From NCBI GenBank assembly GCA_010645155.1, contig CM021316.1, forward strand, positions 9,377,925-9,441,924: a stretch of 64,000 nucleotides of DNA. Reading direction: 5' to 3'. Below, one piece after another: positions 11,060 to 23,040 of the stretch. Within the stretch, counting starts at the first letter, position 1; every line of letters starts with the position of its first letter. The stretch comes from Tigriopus japonicus. Its lineage: Eukaryota; Arthropoda; Copepoda; Harpacticoida; Harpacticidae. The position numbers were made by a program, and so were the translations under genes. Below the pieces are notes generated by a model. It saw only the letters and a list, made by a program, of their open reading frames with translations. It searched no databases and had not been told where the DNA came from.

Positions 11060-11868
11060 GCAATCATTAGCTCCAATCGGATAATTGAGCTTTGACAATA
11101 TGTTAAACATGAAAGGATTACTTGATGAGGTGACTATTTCAGAAATGGTAGACATTGCATTTTGCTGGTTAGATTCAATTTCTCATAACGTTTCTGAAAA
11201 TTGGAACATAATTTTGCAAGTATGTAGTTTAACGAAAGACTATGATCAACTGGCTAACCCAAAAAAGATACCAACCGTCCTTCATTTTCGATCCTTTGAA
11301 ACTTCAACGGATTTCAAGTTTATAATTCTCATGTTCTCAATTGTGGTGAATATCCACCATATCTCTGTGGATACCTGTTTTGTGCTCTTTACAAGGATCA
11401 TGAACGCTATATGATCTACTGTAACTTAGATTGTCGCTCTTATCTTTAACATATTATAATTGAATGGAAGTACTGTTCCGTTCGTATCTCGTCCAATCAG
11501 CAGCCTCTTGAACTTTTAAATCGAAGCACCCACAGGAAAGCTCATTATTAATTGATATTACCATTAGACACATTCAACAAGCACGACGTATTCCGTTCCA
11601 GCTTTCCTCCCTGGAAAATGGACCTACTACCTTCGTAAATACCCGATAATCGTAAATATTTTTCCCAACTCTTACCTCCAATACTCAGATGCTAACATTC
11701 ACATAGATTTAAATAGATGGCAAGGTTCGCCCTTGTATATATGGCACCATTTCCATTCTTCACCACGAACTTGCAAGCACGAATGTTAGAGTCGTCTTAA
11801 GGAAAAAGTCAATAGTGAAGCGAACAGGAGCGTGGAACAAAAGGAACACCAAGCCAGTTGAACTTGAA
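11060..11868. other. Intergenic, 5' flank of the eight-exon synthetase gene
   Basis: No recognisable repeat or domain. The promoter and any 5' untranslated exon of the synthetase gene should lie here, but I cannot point to a defined promoter element. Confidence 0.35.
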
Positions 11869-14800
11869 ATGTCAACGGAAACATTGCATATCATTGGCGA
11901 TAACGTGGATTTCCCGGGACCAGATCGAGTGCTAAGAACCAAGGACAAGTGGACTTCCGACCTTGGAGGAGCGGTTCAACTACGGTTGGAGGTTCAACCT
12001 AAGAACCCTGGCATCAAATGGAAACCCATATCAATACCCACACTGGTTCGCAAGTAAGTTGGAAAACCAATGGTTTTCCACTCAAAGAGAGAGAGCCCAA
12101 AACAAATGGGGACGGTTTAAAAGAGGGCACTCAGTAATCGATGATGTACTATACTTTAATGGTGGATCATTTCCAAATAAGGAACGGTCTGCGTAATCAT
12201 TGGTGCTATTAATAAGGATTTCGCTCTTCTCGCTTGTGGCTAAAGAACCCAATTTGTATAATAACCAATATTTCATTATAAAAGCCAATGAAAAGGACCA
12301 AACAGTAATTTGAGAAGGGAGGCTTATTCATTGTGTGTCAATTCGACGGTCATGGAAAATGACACTCTATAAATGAAGATATGACGTCACAAGTAAATGG
12401 CTTCACCGCCTTTCAACATCCTATCGATTTATCTTAAGACGTTTGCCAATCTTCAAGGTTTTTGAAAAGTTAAATTGGTGGCCAACGTTTTCATCTTTCA
12501 ATGGAGTTCTTGTTGGGCAAATAACATTTGAAATATCAAGGCAAATAAAATCCAAAATGTTGGTCTTGCACGTAGTGGCTTAAAAAATCCCTAAACACCA
12601 CTGTCAAATCATTGATATACGTATATTTTTAGCCGCTTCAATCAATTCAAGTAAAGGTTTCATTCTGAATTCAATCCAGGTTTAAATGACCAACAATTGA
12701 TTTGAAACCACCTAATACATTCAAGGCCAATCATAAACTTCAAAAATATCCAATAAAAACCGTCTTGCAACAATGTTTATGATCTAAGAAATGCAATGAA
12801 ATATAAATATAAGGCATAACAAAAGTATTCTGCCCAACTCTAACTTATTTCAACACATACAGTAAATGAAAGCCTCACTGATTCATGTTATTACATTTAA
12901 AAAAGTGATGGATCACAAAAGGATACTGGTCAAATCAAAAGGCGCCTGATACAGCTATACTAAATAATTGATAAAAGTGTGATTGTTTTTGCATATCTAT
13001 TGATTACGAAAATATGAGCAAAACCGAAGTCTGGAAAAAAGAATCATCGATTTCCCAATCACAATTCTCCGTCGCTTATAATCGTTATATTTTTATCAAA
13101 GAAAATATCAGGTTTTTTTGTAACTTGGTCATTCAATTCGTAATTGTCCATTTTATCAAAATTTCATTTACTTGTGCTACATTTCGTTATGAAAATGAAG
13201 TCGTAAACACTTCGTCAAAAGGTTGCCTTGTTTTTTTATATATAATTCCGGAACTTTAGGCTTGCATAAGAACAGCAAAAGATAATGTTTTCTTTCATTT
13301 AATAACCACCATCTAATGGTAGACATATCAGGATGCTATGGAAATGGTCTTTTAACCACAAACTTTGTTCCAAATAACTTTTGCTTCATCACCGCGATTC
13401 ATAATTTATTTCTGTAGAAATTGTGAAGAACGAGAAAATCATCCAGCACTCTTCGTCAAACGGGACGATGGTCGGGTACGAAGATGGACCTACTACCAAT
13501 ATTTTGTCGACATCAAAAGAGCAGCCAAAGGATTCATAAAGCTAGGTAAAATTTGCTCTATTTTTTTGAATAAGGTCTTTTCTTTGTTGTAAGTGACAAG
13601 AAAGCTTTTTAAAGGTTTGAAACCTCTCCAAAGTGTGGCCATTTTGTCATTCAACAAACCGGAATGGTACATATCTTGCGTGGGTGCCATTTATGCTGGA
13701 GGCGTGGCTTGTGGGTTATACACGACCAATGGACCTGAAACCAATCGATTCATTCTCCAAGATTCTAAAGCCAATATTTTAGTAGTTGACAATGACTTCT
13801 CCCTGCACCAAGTTCTACCATTTAGAAACCAATTGCCTGATCTAAGGAAGATCATTGTGATGGAAGGTCCTGTGGATAAGATTCACGAAAACGTTATCAC
13901 GTAAGCAATGTGTAAATTGTTGGACTGGTCTCAAGGGCTGCTGTGCACATCGACAAAGCTAGAATTATGGAAAGTTTTATTGGATTAGGAGATCAAGGAG
14001 AAACTAAGCTACCTGCATTAGATCAATTGAGAAATTTCATATTTGTCAAAAGCTTTCTGATGTTTTTCAGTTGTCAGTGCCACAAGTTTTCGTCTTTTAA
14101 CTTTCAAAGAGTCTAGTGGCATTTAGCTTTCTGACCCAAACACTTAAATAAGGGCCAATGTCGCAACACTTTGCCAAAGATCGAACTCAATTCTCATCAG
14201 TACAAAAGTGGTCTAAAGTTCAAAACACAACCATGTCAAGATCAAAAAACCTTCTTTTTGTTGAAAGTTTCTTAAGATTACTACGAACATGGCTTTTGGA
14301 CAAACCATGCGGAAGAAAAGCAAAAATGCGAAAGCAATTCACTCTCCATATTTATTACTCAGCTTTTCCAATAACAATTACTTTCTAAAAGTAATTGAAT
14401 TGCATTCAATTACATTATTTTTTAAAGCAAGCTTGAACTCCTTTCTTTTCAAGTGCAAAATGTGCAAAGAGCATCATAAACCTGTGAGCCTTTGTGAATC
14501 AATTTATACACCGAAAAATATTGGAAGGACGGGGGAAAATCTGCGAAATTTCTAATCTCAGAACTGCTTATGTAGGTAAAAATGTAATTGTATTTTTTAA
14601 TTGAAAAATGTCAATTACATGGGCTCAAATGTAATCACTTACAATTCCAATTACTTTGATATAAAATTTAATTAATTACAATTGCTTGGAATTGTAATTT
14701 CAATTACAACTACGACATTACAGGTCTGAATGATAGTCTCCAAAAAATGACAAAAAATAAAGTAGGCGTTTGTTCCACCCATATCCATTTCTCTAAGAAA

Positions 14801-17800
14801 CGATCGGTCCGTTTAAAGTATTCATTTTCAAATTTCGAGCAGTGGTTTACAAATATTTGTAAAACTAAAGTAACATCCTACTTTCAGGTGGACTTCTCTG
14901 ATGAAACTGGGCGAGGACGAGGACAACTCTGAGATGTTCACTCGCCTAAGTCACATGGCCATTAACCAATGTGCGGTCCTCATCTACACATCTGGTACCA
15001 CAGGAAAACCCAAGGGAGTCATGCTCTCTCACGATAACATCATCTACACCACACAAACCTTAATGTCCATGTTCGAAATCAAAAAGCGAGCTGAAGTCTT
15101 TGTCAGTTACCTACCTCTCAATCACATTGCTGCTCAACTCCTCGACATCTGGATGGCTTTATTCTCTCAGGTTTTTTCTTAACATCAGGTTTTTATTACA
15201 TCAAAATTGACTTAACTTATTCGTTTATTATAGGCTACGGTTCATTTTGGTGATCGATTCGCATTGAAAGGCAGTTTACTCACTACTTTACGAGAGGCGA
15301 AACCAACTCGATTTTTCGGAGTTCCGCGAGTTTGGGAGAAAATCATGGAAGCTATTGCAGATCAAGAAACGCATCAATCCACCGGATTTCGCAAACGCTT
15401 GACCCAATTCTTTAAAGAGGCTGGTATCCGCCATTATTTGAGAGGAGGTCGAGATCTCTTCTATTTCATGGGAGACAGTCTAATGTATAGGAAAATCAAG
15501 GTCGCTTTAGGCTTGGATCAATGCAAAACCGCAATTTCTGGCGCCGCTCCCTTGGGCAACGATGTGGGTCGATTCTTTTTGGGTTTGGACATCAACGTGT
15601 TGGATTGTTATGGCATGAGTGAAACAACGGGCGTGATCTCCTTGAGCACCAACTTTGAATACTCATTTGGAAGCGTGGGAGCACCGGCCCCTGGGTCTTT
15701 GGTCAAGCTCTCTGGTCTTGACCATCAAGGTACGAGATCATTTATGTGCTGAATTCCTAAGAAAGTCAAAGCTGGATAAAAGTGTGTGGGCACTTAGCAA
15801 CAAAGTTATTCTTAAATCGAGAATTATGCTCTATTGTTAAACGTCAGATGATGCCCAAGAAACAGGGCTAGAAGTACATGTGTGGCTCAGCCCATAAAAC
15901 GAATTGCAATACAAAAGATTTCCACGCCACCATGACAGACTTGTGCATATGCACCACATGCCAAGAACCATATCACCCATATCCTAACCCAGGATTTGAG
16001 ATCAGCTGAAACAATCATAGAGGTTTTACTTGTGCTTTAAGAGCACCTCCAAATCCCAAGGAATAGAAGCTAGTTCGAACAATGAAGTCTTTTCTTAATC
16101 GGGCTCCTTTATAGTTCAATTTGTTGCCCATCAGTAGAGGGCGGATAAATAAAATGAATTGAATAAAACGACACAAAATAAGTTTTTAAGTACAAATATA
16201 GCCAAAAAAAAAAAGTTTTTCCCTCTAAAATTGGCAAAAAAGACTAATTTTGGACTAAAATTGGCCAAAAACTGATTTTTTTTTTTCTTTGGCAAAAATA
16301 ACCAAAAAAAAATTTCTATTCATAAGACCAAATTTAGTTGGTCTGGTTTTCGTCATTCGGTAAATTTTGTTTTTATCTTTAAGCCGTTTTTTGGGCTCGT
16401 TACTTCGGCCTGGGAAAAAGTTGACGACTTGTTTAAATACGAGTAGGTCTAATTCACATTCCAAAAAAGGTTTTTTTTCGAAAAAAAGGTTTATTTGTGT
16501 AAAGTCGAATCTCATTTTAAGAAACTCTACTGTCAGCGGCAAAATGTTGCTTCTATCGAGATTTTTCTTATATCGAGACTCGAGAAAATTGGCTCAAGAA
16601 ACGATAAAGAATACAAGGAAACTACCAGAGAAGTTTACCTTACCTTTATATAACCTTATAAGCTTACTTTTATTACAAGAAAATCCGGCAATGGCTCAAA
16701 AATTTAGCTTTAAAAAAATATTTATTAAAACACAAATTTACATTACAAGTGCATGCATTTTCAGCTCTATTACAAAGCCTGTAGAACTTCTTTCAATCTC
16801 AATTTGACAGAAAAAAATGACAGAAAAAAGTACAATGTTGTCATCATAAATGGTATATTATCTAACTTATACAAGGACAAACAACTTTTTAAAAATTTTG
16901 AGCCTTCCACGCTTTCTCCTGACGAAGTTTTTTTGCTATTTTATGGAATATCTCAACAAAAAATCTTCTATTCTCAGTTGACCTTACATTACTTCAAATT
17001 TGAGAGACTTACTTGGGTTCACATGACACTTTCTTGGATTGCTTATTTTCCACTAGGTTTTGCTTTGGCAGACACACAATTTTTTTCACTATCAAGCATT
17101 GCAAGTTTGTTGGCAAAATGAGCTTATATTATTTTTTTAAATTGTCGACAAATTATTTTTTTGAACTTAATGTCATTAAAATAGTTATTGTTGAGTCAAA
17201 ATATAGCAAAACTACAGCAAATTTGGAAAATGAGCATTATGTTTCACCAACAATAAAGTGGAATGCAAAGATATGAACATTTAAGAGAAAATATTTTTAT
17301 TCCGATGAATAATCAATATATCCTTTAAACAAAACATTTTGGGCAGAAATTTTTTCCCCTATTTATGAACAAAAAAGACAATTTTTGCATTCATTTGCCC
17401 AAAAAAACTAACAAATTTTGAATTTATTTACCCAAAAATGGCAAATAAACTTTAAATGCTAACAAATAGTAAATAAACATGTTTTTGGGCATAAAAACTG
17501 ATTTACTTGAAATCTGCAACCCTATGATCACAGAGCTTTGAGCACATTCAGGTGATTGACAACTCAATGTACAAAGAAGAATTACGCTGAAATGTTATTG
17601 AACTTTATCAGAATCAGTTGGATGTACGTAGATGCTATGTCTTGACCAATCACCAGCATGAACCATCAGAAACTTGTTATCCTATGAAGGCAAGGCTCTC
17701 TATAAGGGTCCCTTGTTTCAACATACCCAATCTTGCATTTTCCAGAATTCCACCCTTATGATGAATATCCCGCTCAGTGGTTCCATTAACGCTCTAACGT

Positions 17801-20800
17801 TGATTCAAGCACCGTCTGCTCATTTTTGTCATCCCTTTTATCAGAAATGAACAAAGAAAATTTAGGACATTCCTTATTCCACGAGTATTTCGGGTTTGGA
17901 GCGCACCACCTGACGAACTAGAGACAGAAATAAATAGGGCTGCACATATAATGCTAAAACAAACACGCAAAAATGGATCAAAAATGCAAAGAAAATGGCA
18001 AATATGCAAAAAGGGGGCACAGTTGATAAACATTTAGACTATATCAAAGTTGCATTTTTCACAGATCCTTTTCTAAGAATACTCTTTTGAAACAAAAGGC
18101 ATGGCAAAACCCTTCAACCTGCAGCAGTTTTAAGCCTGTGTTTAATTTGATAAAATTTGGAATAATTAGGAACACAACAAAGTAGGAACATCCAACCTTG
18201 CTGTTTTTAATGTATAATGCTAGCCATCTTGTTTTTTTAAATCAAACCATGATGCTGAACCTTACAAAGTGCAAAAAATACTTCGGGGTTAAATATGCAT
18301 ACTAAGATCTTTATTTTTCTGGTGAAAATTTTACAGGGCATGGCGAAATTTGTGTGTGGAGTCGAACTGTCATGATGGGTTACTTGAATCAACCAGAGAA
18401 AACAAAGGAGATTTTAAGTGAAGAAGGGTTCATACGCACTGGTGACATTGCCTATCAAGACATGGCTGGGTTCTTGTATATGTCTGGTGAGAGAGTTTAC
18501 ATTCTAAATTGAACCTTCGAGATAAGATAGCTGTGTCACCTCTTTGCCAAATATAGTTCATTCAGGACACCCACATTCTACTTAGGTCGCATCAAAGACA
18601 TTATTATCACGGCTGGTGGAGAAAATGTGGCTCCATCGCCGATTGAAGACGAAATCAAGACCTTATTGCCATGTGTATCCAATGCCGTGGTGATTGGAGA
18701 CAAACAAAAGTACCTGATGGCATTTTTGACCTTGAAAACTCTCGCGGATTCGGATGACCCGGATATCGCGTACTCAAATGATTTGAGCAGAGTGAGCTTG
18801 GAATGGTGCCAAAAAGTGGGCAGTAAAGCCAAAACTGTTGGGGAGATCCTAAAGTACAAAGATGAAAGTGTATTCAGAGCCATTCAAGATGCCATGGATG
18901 TGGTAAGTTTGATTCGAAATCCACACTAGAGCACTGTTACTACAAGAGTACGCGCTTGAGATTTACAGGTCCCAACAGGGCGACCAGGTGTTTCTGATTG
19001 GATTCGGACAGAATCTGAAATAAATTAGGTATAATCGGACAAATCTCAAAATCTATTAAAAATTGCAAAATCTCCATCGAAAGGTAGTTTTGTGAAAAAT
19101 ATATTGTGACTGGGGAACCTAAACATAATTTTTAACTAACATTTTAATTCCATACTATTTTCCTGCCTGAAAGTATGCTGATTATTTCACAATTGTACGT
19201 GCTTTTTCACCTATTTTGCACATTTATCTGGAAATTTTGCACATTCATCTGCAATTTTCGCGAATATTTTGGTCTTTTTAACTTTTTTGACTTCCCCACT
19301 TTTTTTCATGCTGTTTAGGAAAAAAAATTAAAATGTTCTACGCTGTTAGAAATTTGAGATTTTCCAAATCTGACTGAATTCTAGCCAATTTCTATTTTTT
19401 TCATCTCTCTAGGCATCATTTTTTCAAACATTCCTTATTTCACAAAAATCCCTTTAAATGGCCACTAGATGTTCAAATAATCTCAGGGCACAAACACCTT
19501 TAAGTTTTCACCAATTAAACCAATACTAGATCCAAGCAGACTATTTCAGATTTTTTAAACCAACTATTTGGTTGTAAAAAAAACTAAAAAGCCATTTTGG
19601 CCATCTAAAATTTGCAACCTACTTATGACAGATTAGGGAGCGTGAAATGACAGAATCTGGACAAATATCACTTTTGGACAAACAACAAATTCTAATTCGG
19701 ACAGAATTAGGACAGAATTTACTATTTGGCTTTGCGAATTCGGGCTGAATGGATGAGTGTAATCGAACGAATTCAGCTGGGAATTCGGGGATCAAAATGG
19801 CTAGGGATGCTTCGGAGTCGAGACTCACGTTCCATAAGATTTAATCAAAATTCGTGAGCCCCACTCGTTTTCTTCATTTTGACAATAAATTCAAGGAACA
19901 TTTTTTTTTCACGTAGCAAACTAAAACTATGAAATGTCCGAACCTAGTTCTGACTCATCCCTAGTCATTTTGGCCCCAGAATCCCCAGAATCCACAGCTG
20001 AATTCGTTCGCCTCCATTGCGACATATTTTTGTTTTCGGGCAGAATTCTGATATTTGGCCGAAAAATCGGACAAATGGTCACCCTGGGTCCCACTTGAGA
20101 TCAGTGTCTTCATTGAATTCGAGAAGAAAGAGAAAAGTATAAGAAAAATTCCGATGCTTGGAAGAAATACAAAGAAAACGCCTGTTCCTTCATAAAACAT
20201 GCGCAAAACTTGCGACTGAAATGTCTTTTTGAATACATTTTAAAGCAAATGTTGCACTTTTACTTTAGCCTTCATTGCCTTCTCGAATTCTGTAGAGCAG
20301 GGCCGGCAACAGCTTTAGGGTTAAGGCCAAAATTTGACTTTGTGTTGTCAAGGGTCCTCCAAACGGATCCTGGTAGATTCATGGGCCCACATTCCTTCTA
20401 TCAAAGAGCTCTGGGCCCACTATTTTGAATTTTCCCCATAGCTCCTGGGCCTACCCTTGCTGCAGAGACATTACCCTAGAGTAGGACCAATCACTCTTAT
20501 CTTGTAATGTTATCCACAAATTTGACAATACTTTCTTTTGATAAAATCAAGATGAAAGGAAAAGAGCATTAATGATGTACTTAGATTGAAGTGTGCCATC
20601 ACAAAATACGCCATAATGTTCTCTTTATGCGGCAAAAGCTTGCCAATTCCATGAGATGCATGGATTTGTAAATATCAACGATCAGTTGTCAGTTTTGTAT
20701 TTCTTAAATTGCCTCCAATGTCGGTTGGAGACAGCAAATGGACCTGCAATGGTCCACTTTGTTTCATTTTTGATGTGTTGTTGACTATGTTTACAATTTT

Positions 20801-23005
20801 TCAAGGGACCACATCTGGTAAATTAGCCAATGAATTAAAAACAAACACCATAACGTCGAAATCCTCGTGTTTCAGGCTTTTTAAGAATAGGCCAAAAGAG
20901 CAATATAATTCCTAGATGTTTAGCAATATCGCGACGCTTCTTAGATCCTAAATTTAATCCGTAATGGTCAGCATTTGTGATTCAGGAACTACGTGGGGTA
21001 TCCAGATTAGAGGTAGACTGGGCCTGTAACTCGTTAACAAGTGCGATTTTTGGATGCTTGATGAACAATCAAAATCAAGATATATCTCTTTTGAGGAGAT
21101 GATATTATACATGATTTGTTGTCAGGTAATCCAGTTCATAGTGATCATTTATTTTGAAGAGGTATGTTGGGCGACCCCTGCACGTTTTTGAACATCGATG
21201 TCAAGAGCAAGAAACACGTTAAAATCCCTTATGCTGGAAAGTTAAGACGTTTTTCAATCACCCATACCAATATCTGATGAATATTTGAGGCAAAAAAGTG
21301 GTAACTTTTAATGTGAAACGTCTTGGCTTTACAGTGTACTTGATTTTTGACTTGTTGCTCGCTTTTGAGGGTTATTTTCTATGTATATAGGGGTCGCCCA
21401 ACATATCTTGTGTAATTAAATCATAAGTTCGAACATGATTGCCTTACAACAAATCATGTAAAATAACATCTGCTCATAAGAGATAATTCTTGATTTCGAT
21501 TCTTTATCAAGCGTCTAAAAATCGCACTTGCTGACTAGTTATAGGCCCAGTCTACCTCTAGTCTGGATACCCCTCGTACTACAAGTGTGTTTCTAATAAC
21601 CTACTTTCATAAACATCAAATCTCTAGAACAAAAGATACTAATATGCGGTGTTCGCCAAAATTTAGTTGCTCTCCAACATTTCTACATTCTAAGCAATTT
21701 CACGGACGCAATGTAGCAACCTATAAACGGATTTTTTTTTTGAAGTTTGGTAATAGGTTGACAGTTAGGATCTAATAACTCTCAAGTGATTTTCTGCCAC
21801 CTGGCAGAAAATGGTGGCAGATATTCATGTTAAATAATTAGCAATAAGTGACAAAAATTCATCTGAAAAAAAGTGGCAGAAAGTGCCAGAAAATGGCAGA
21901 AATCAATAAGGCAAAACTGTACTTATAGTCACTGTGCTCCATATTCAAAACTGATAAGGATGAAATTAAGGACTTTTATAGTATGGCTAGATTTGGATAA
22001 TAAAATCCCGTACTGTTTCTACCCATGAAATAGCGAAGGTTCCATAGAAATTTCAAATTTGGGCAATGATGAAACATCAAGCTTCATTTAATTCCTCCCA
22101 TGTCGCCAATCACTGCCCGATGCTTCACGGTCAGGAATCGTCTCCAGTCGAAAAATTATGGGACAATCTCCAAAAAGAAGTGGACAAAATGGTGCCTTCC
22201 TTTTAGTATAAGAGACCAAAGGAACAGATTCAAAAACAGAAGAGAAGTATTCCCCTAGAAGCTTTTAATTTCACATGTGGTGGTTCAAACAATTACACGC
22301 ATATACCAACGCATCCAATTGCTGATTGATTTGCTTTGTCCCTCAAGTTAGTTCCTATAAAAGGCGTGCTTTGTCACTCATGTTAGTTTCTAAAAAGATG
22401 TGCGTTGTCCCTCAAGTTAGTTCTTCTTAAAGGTGTGCTTTGTCACTCAAGTTAGTTCCTGTAAAACGGGGGTAGGCAACCGGTGGGCCGCGGCCCACAT
22501 GTAGGCCTAAGGGTCGTCTTTGGTGGGCCCAGGAGCTTTGGGGAAAGTCCAAAATAGTGGGCCTCCACATATAGACAATGACATTGACATCCATAGTACT
22601 GTTCTCGTGGGCCCAAACCTCTTTGAACATTAGTTTGTTGGCCCCTAAACCTACCAACGTCTGTTTAGTGGGCCCCTGACAACATGTGACCAAATTTGGT
22701 TGGGCTTGACCCAAAAGTGGTTGCTGACTCCTGCTTTAAAAAGGTGTGCTTTTAATAATTTTAGTTCTACGTAGAGGAATAAATATCTTTAATACTGGCC
22801 TTTTGGGCAAAAAATATAAACACTATTTTTCTTCTTTCAGGTTAACAGCGATGCTGTGTCAAACGCGACAAGAATTCAGAAGTGGACAATTTTGCCTAAA
22901 GATTTCACTGTGGCTGGCGGAGAATTAGGACCCACAATGAAATTGAAGCGATTTTTTATTTACGATAAGTACCAAGACGTCATTGATCGAATATATTCAA
23001 CTTGA
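11869..23005 (+). CDS. ACSBG: Long-chain fatty-acid--CoA ligase, bubblegum (ACSBG) family, eight exons
   Basis: Activates long or very long fatty acids to acyl-CoA via an acyl-adenylate (ANL superfamily). Exons: 11869-12053, 13418-13545, 13615-13900, 14888-15170, 15234-15729, 18337-18486, 18586-18902, 22841-23005. They join in frame to 669 aa, the usual ACSBG length. The AMP-binding P-loop YTSGTTGKPKG is at 233-243, YGMSETTG at 420-427, TGD at 494-496 and GRIKDIIITAGGEN at 510-523. The C-terminal catalytic Lys candidate lies in GPTMKLKR (645-652). The start is the first in-frame ATG, whose N-terminal segment (WTSDLGGAVQLRL) parallels the paralogue at 34611. The exon 4 donor (CAG|GTTTTT) is weak. 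The large introns hold MITEs and palindromes. A polyadenylation signal AATAAA is at 23035. It is one of two ACSBG genes in the window. Confidence 0.93.
12054..13417 (+). other. Intron 1 of the eight-exon synthetase gene
   Basis: GTAAGT donor at 12054 and TTCTGTAG acceptor at 13417. No recognisable coding or transposon signal was seen inside. Confidence 0.7.
14385..14725. repeat. AATTAC-rich low-complexity element in intron 3
   Basis: Runs of TAATTACAATTAC-type sequence, partly inverted. Similar AATTAC-rich stretches recur at 24575-24725, 26100-26275, 27470-27510 and 47780-48045. Together they look like members of one or more AT-rich MITE families, but only the last two have ends I can define. 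Confidence 0.4.
15730..18336 (+). other. Intron 5 of the eight-exon synthetase gene
   Basis: 2.6 kb. Region 16195-17530 is strongly A/T-rich with repeated GCCAAAAA and GGCAAATAAAC-type words, and ends near AATCTGCAACCCTATGATCAC, suggesting an old transposon without clear ends. At 17936-18025 a block starting AGGGCTGCACATA is related in inverse orientation to 24225-24302. No coding signal is seen. Confidence 0.5.
20995..21573. repeat. Large palindromic element with about 185-bp arms
   Basis: The left arm (20995-21180) starts GGGGTATCCAGATTAGAGG. The right arm (21385-21573) is its diverged inverse complement, ending CTCTAGTCTGGATACCCC. The inner ends of the arms also match (GTTGGGCGACCCC against GGGGTCGCCCAAC). 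The spacer is about 200 bp. No coding sequence and no convincing target duplication. This looks like a foldback-type MITE. Confidence 0.75.
22123..22206 (+). pseudogene. Tc1/mariner transposase C-terminal remnant
   Basis: A short reading ESSPVEKLWDNLQKEVDKM ends at a stop. It resembles the SP-[IV]-E-x-LW...K tail around the last catalytic Glu of Tc1-type transposases. Too short to classify further. Confidence 0.4.
22467..22733. mobile_element. hAT MITE, GGGCCCAC-rich family (copy 1)
   Basis: Ends read CGGGGGTAGGCAACC and GTTGCTGACTCCTG, diverged forms of the hAT terminus CAGGGGTCGGCAACC. Flanking 8-mers are CTGTAAAA (22459-22466) and CTTTAAAA (22734-22741), 7 of 8 identical. The body, rich in GTGGGCC words, matches the copy at 44456-44706. 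No coding capacity. Confidence 0.85.
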
Positions 23006-23040
23006 ACATTGATAATATTTAAAAAAAATCGTGGAATAAA

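Larger units (their letters stand above)
18903..22840 (+). other. Intron 7 of the eight-exon synthetase gene
   Basis: 3.9 kb, the largest intron, listed because it is transposon-rich. It contains a degenerate CAGGGCCGGCAACAG-type hAT fragment near 20296-20465, a 579-bp palindrome (20995-21573), a short Tc1/mariner transposase remnant (about 22123-22206) and a hAT MITE (22467-22733). Confidence 0.65.

Noticed and set aside
10624..11155. Frames with repeated SESEN or FGFVRIG peptides on both strands
   Set aside because: Translations of the CGGATTCGGATT subterminal repeats; no coding evidence.
20296..20465. CAGGGCCGGCAACAG...GGGCCTACCC block resembling the GGGCCCAC hAT MITE
   Set aside because: The right terminus and target duplication could not be placed, so it is mentioned only as a fragment inside the intron.
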